Origin: Lysobacterales bacterium
Lineage (GTDB): Bacteria; Pseudomonadota; Gammaproteobacteria; Xanthomonadales; Rhodanobacteraceae
Reading direction: 5' to 3'
DNA length: 49,482 bases
Assembly (NCBI GenBank): GCA_017305055.1
Contig: JAFKMZ010000023.1
Span: 1 to 49,482, forward strand
A program made the translations under genes and the position numbers. Below, in pieces: positions 49,455 through 49,482 of this stretch. Positions within the stretch are counted from its first letter, which is position 1. Each line of letters starts with the position of its first letter. The notes under the pieces are model-generated. The model was not told the origin of the DNA. It ran no database searches and saw only the letters and a list, made by a program, of their open reading frames with translations.

Positions 49455-49482
49455 ATGGCTAAGCTCAACCCCCTGTTCTCCA
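49455..49482 (+). CDS. Start of a further gene (MAKLNPLFS...), cut by the window
   Basis: Nine codons are visible after AAGGATC. The beginning MAKLNPLFS, a palindromic operator and the place next to an XRE regulator fit a ParB/Spo0J-like or other backbone gene, but nine residues are not enough to name it. Its product continues beyond the window. Confidence 0.5.

Noticed and set aside
1-49482. CRISPR array, tRNA, rRNA, complete IS element or integrase
   Set aside because: I found no regularly spaced repeat array, no tRNA-like cloverleaf and no transposase or integrase frame in the window, so element ends and attachment sites lie outside.

Overview
This is a GC-rich gammaproteobacterial accessory region. 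The copL-like/copA/copB arrangement points to Xanthomonadaceae or relatives (Xanthomonas, Stenotrophomonas, Lysobacter type); the species cannot be read from the sequence. Everything visible fits an integrative/conjugative element or plasmid with a Tn4371-like backbone: relaxase, TraF-type peptidase, ParA, RepA, AlpA-like, DUF2285, DUF2958, DUF736, DUF932 and RadC genes. It carries two large cargo blocks.

Block 1 (1-24217) is a copper/heavy-metal island. On the minus strand, reading right to left, are a CusF-like protein, a CopL-like protein, the Tat-exported multicopper oxidase CopA, outer-membrane CopB, a cytochrome c fused to an NTF2-like domain, and a DUF411 lipoprotein cut by the window edge. 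On the plus strand follow a frameshifted 3' remnant of a copper P-type ATPase, a small Cys/His-containing secreted protein and a cusCBA-type RND efflux operon. Next comes a MerR-type regulator with a textbook 19-bp-spacer promoter. It leads a long, tightly coupled run: DUF2933, a methyltransferase-like membrane protein, a small exported protein, a beta-CASP metallo-hydrolase, an AMP/thymidine phosphorylase, a PRPP-synthetase-like protein and a phosphoketolase-like ThDP enzyme. A His-rich CPH-type copper ATPase and a small membrane ORF close the block. Copper is thus handled by periplasmic oxidation/sequestration, RND export across both membranes and ATP-driven export from the cytoplasm, with a nucleotide/pentose-phosphate module travelling alongside.

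Backbone (24350-31714, minus strand): DUF3363 relaxase, an unknown ORF, TraF-like S26 peptidase, DUF2840, ribbon-helix-helix and ParA genes, the middle ones all joined by 4-bp ATGA overlaps. An iteron-bearing origin-like segment, RepA, an AlpA-like regulator, DUF2285 and DUF2958 follow. An XRE regulator with an operator-like upstream site (32028-32050) reads the other way.

Block 2 (32533-47620) is defence-like cargo threaded between small backbone genes (DUF736, DUF932, RadC). It holds a TIR-domain protein with an unassigned N-terminal domain, a DUF6988-like helical protein, and an OLD-family ATPase/TOPRIM nuclease plus UvrD-like helicase pair (Gabija-like). A RelA/SpoT-type nucleotidyltransferase follows 63 bp downstream of that pair. 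Facing them is a convergent three-gene cluster of unknown function (a CoiA/DUF6035-like probable nuclease, a double-CxxC protein and a 468-residue unknown). A separate PD-(D/E)XK nuclease-like gene lies beyond DUF932. The Gabija-like plus RelA/SpoT operon and its convergent partner are the best candidates for an undescribed system. The window ends in an XRE regulator and the first codons of another backbone gene behind a palindromic operator. Several long non-coding GC-rich leaders (34870-35798, 45713-46375, 48225-48612) and a dispersed repeat (33725, 46114) are typical of this element class but unexplained.
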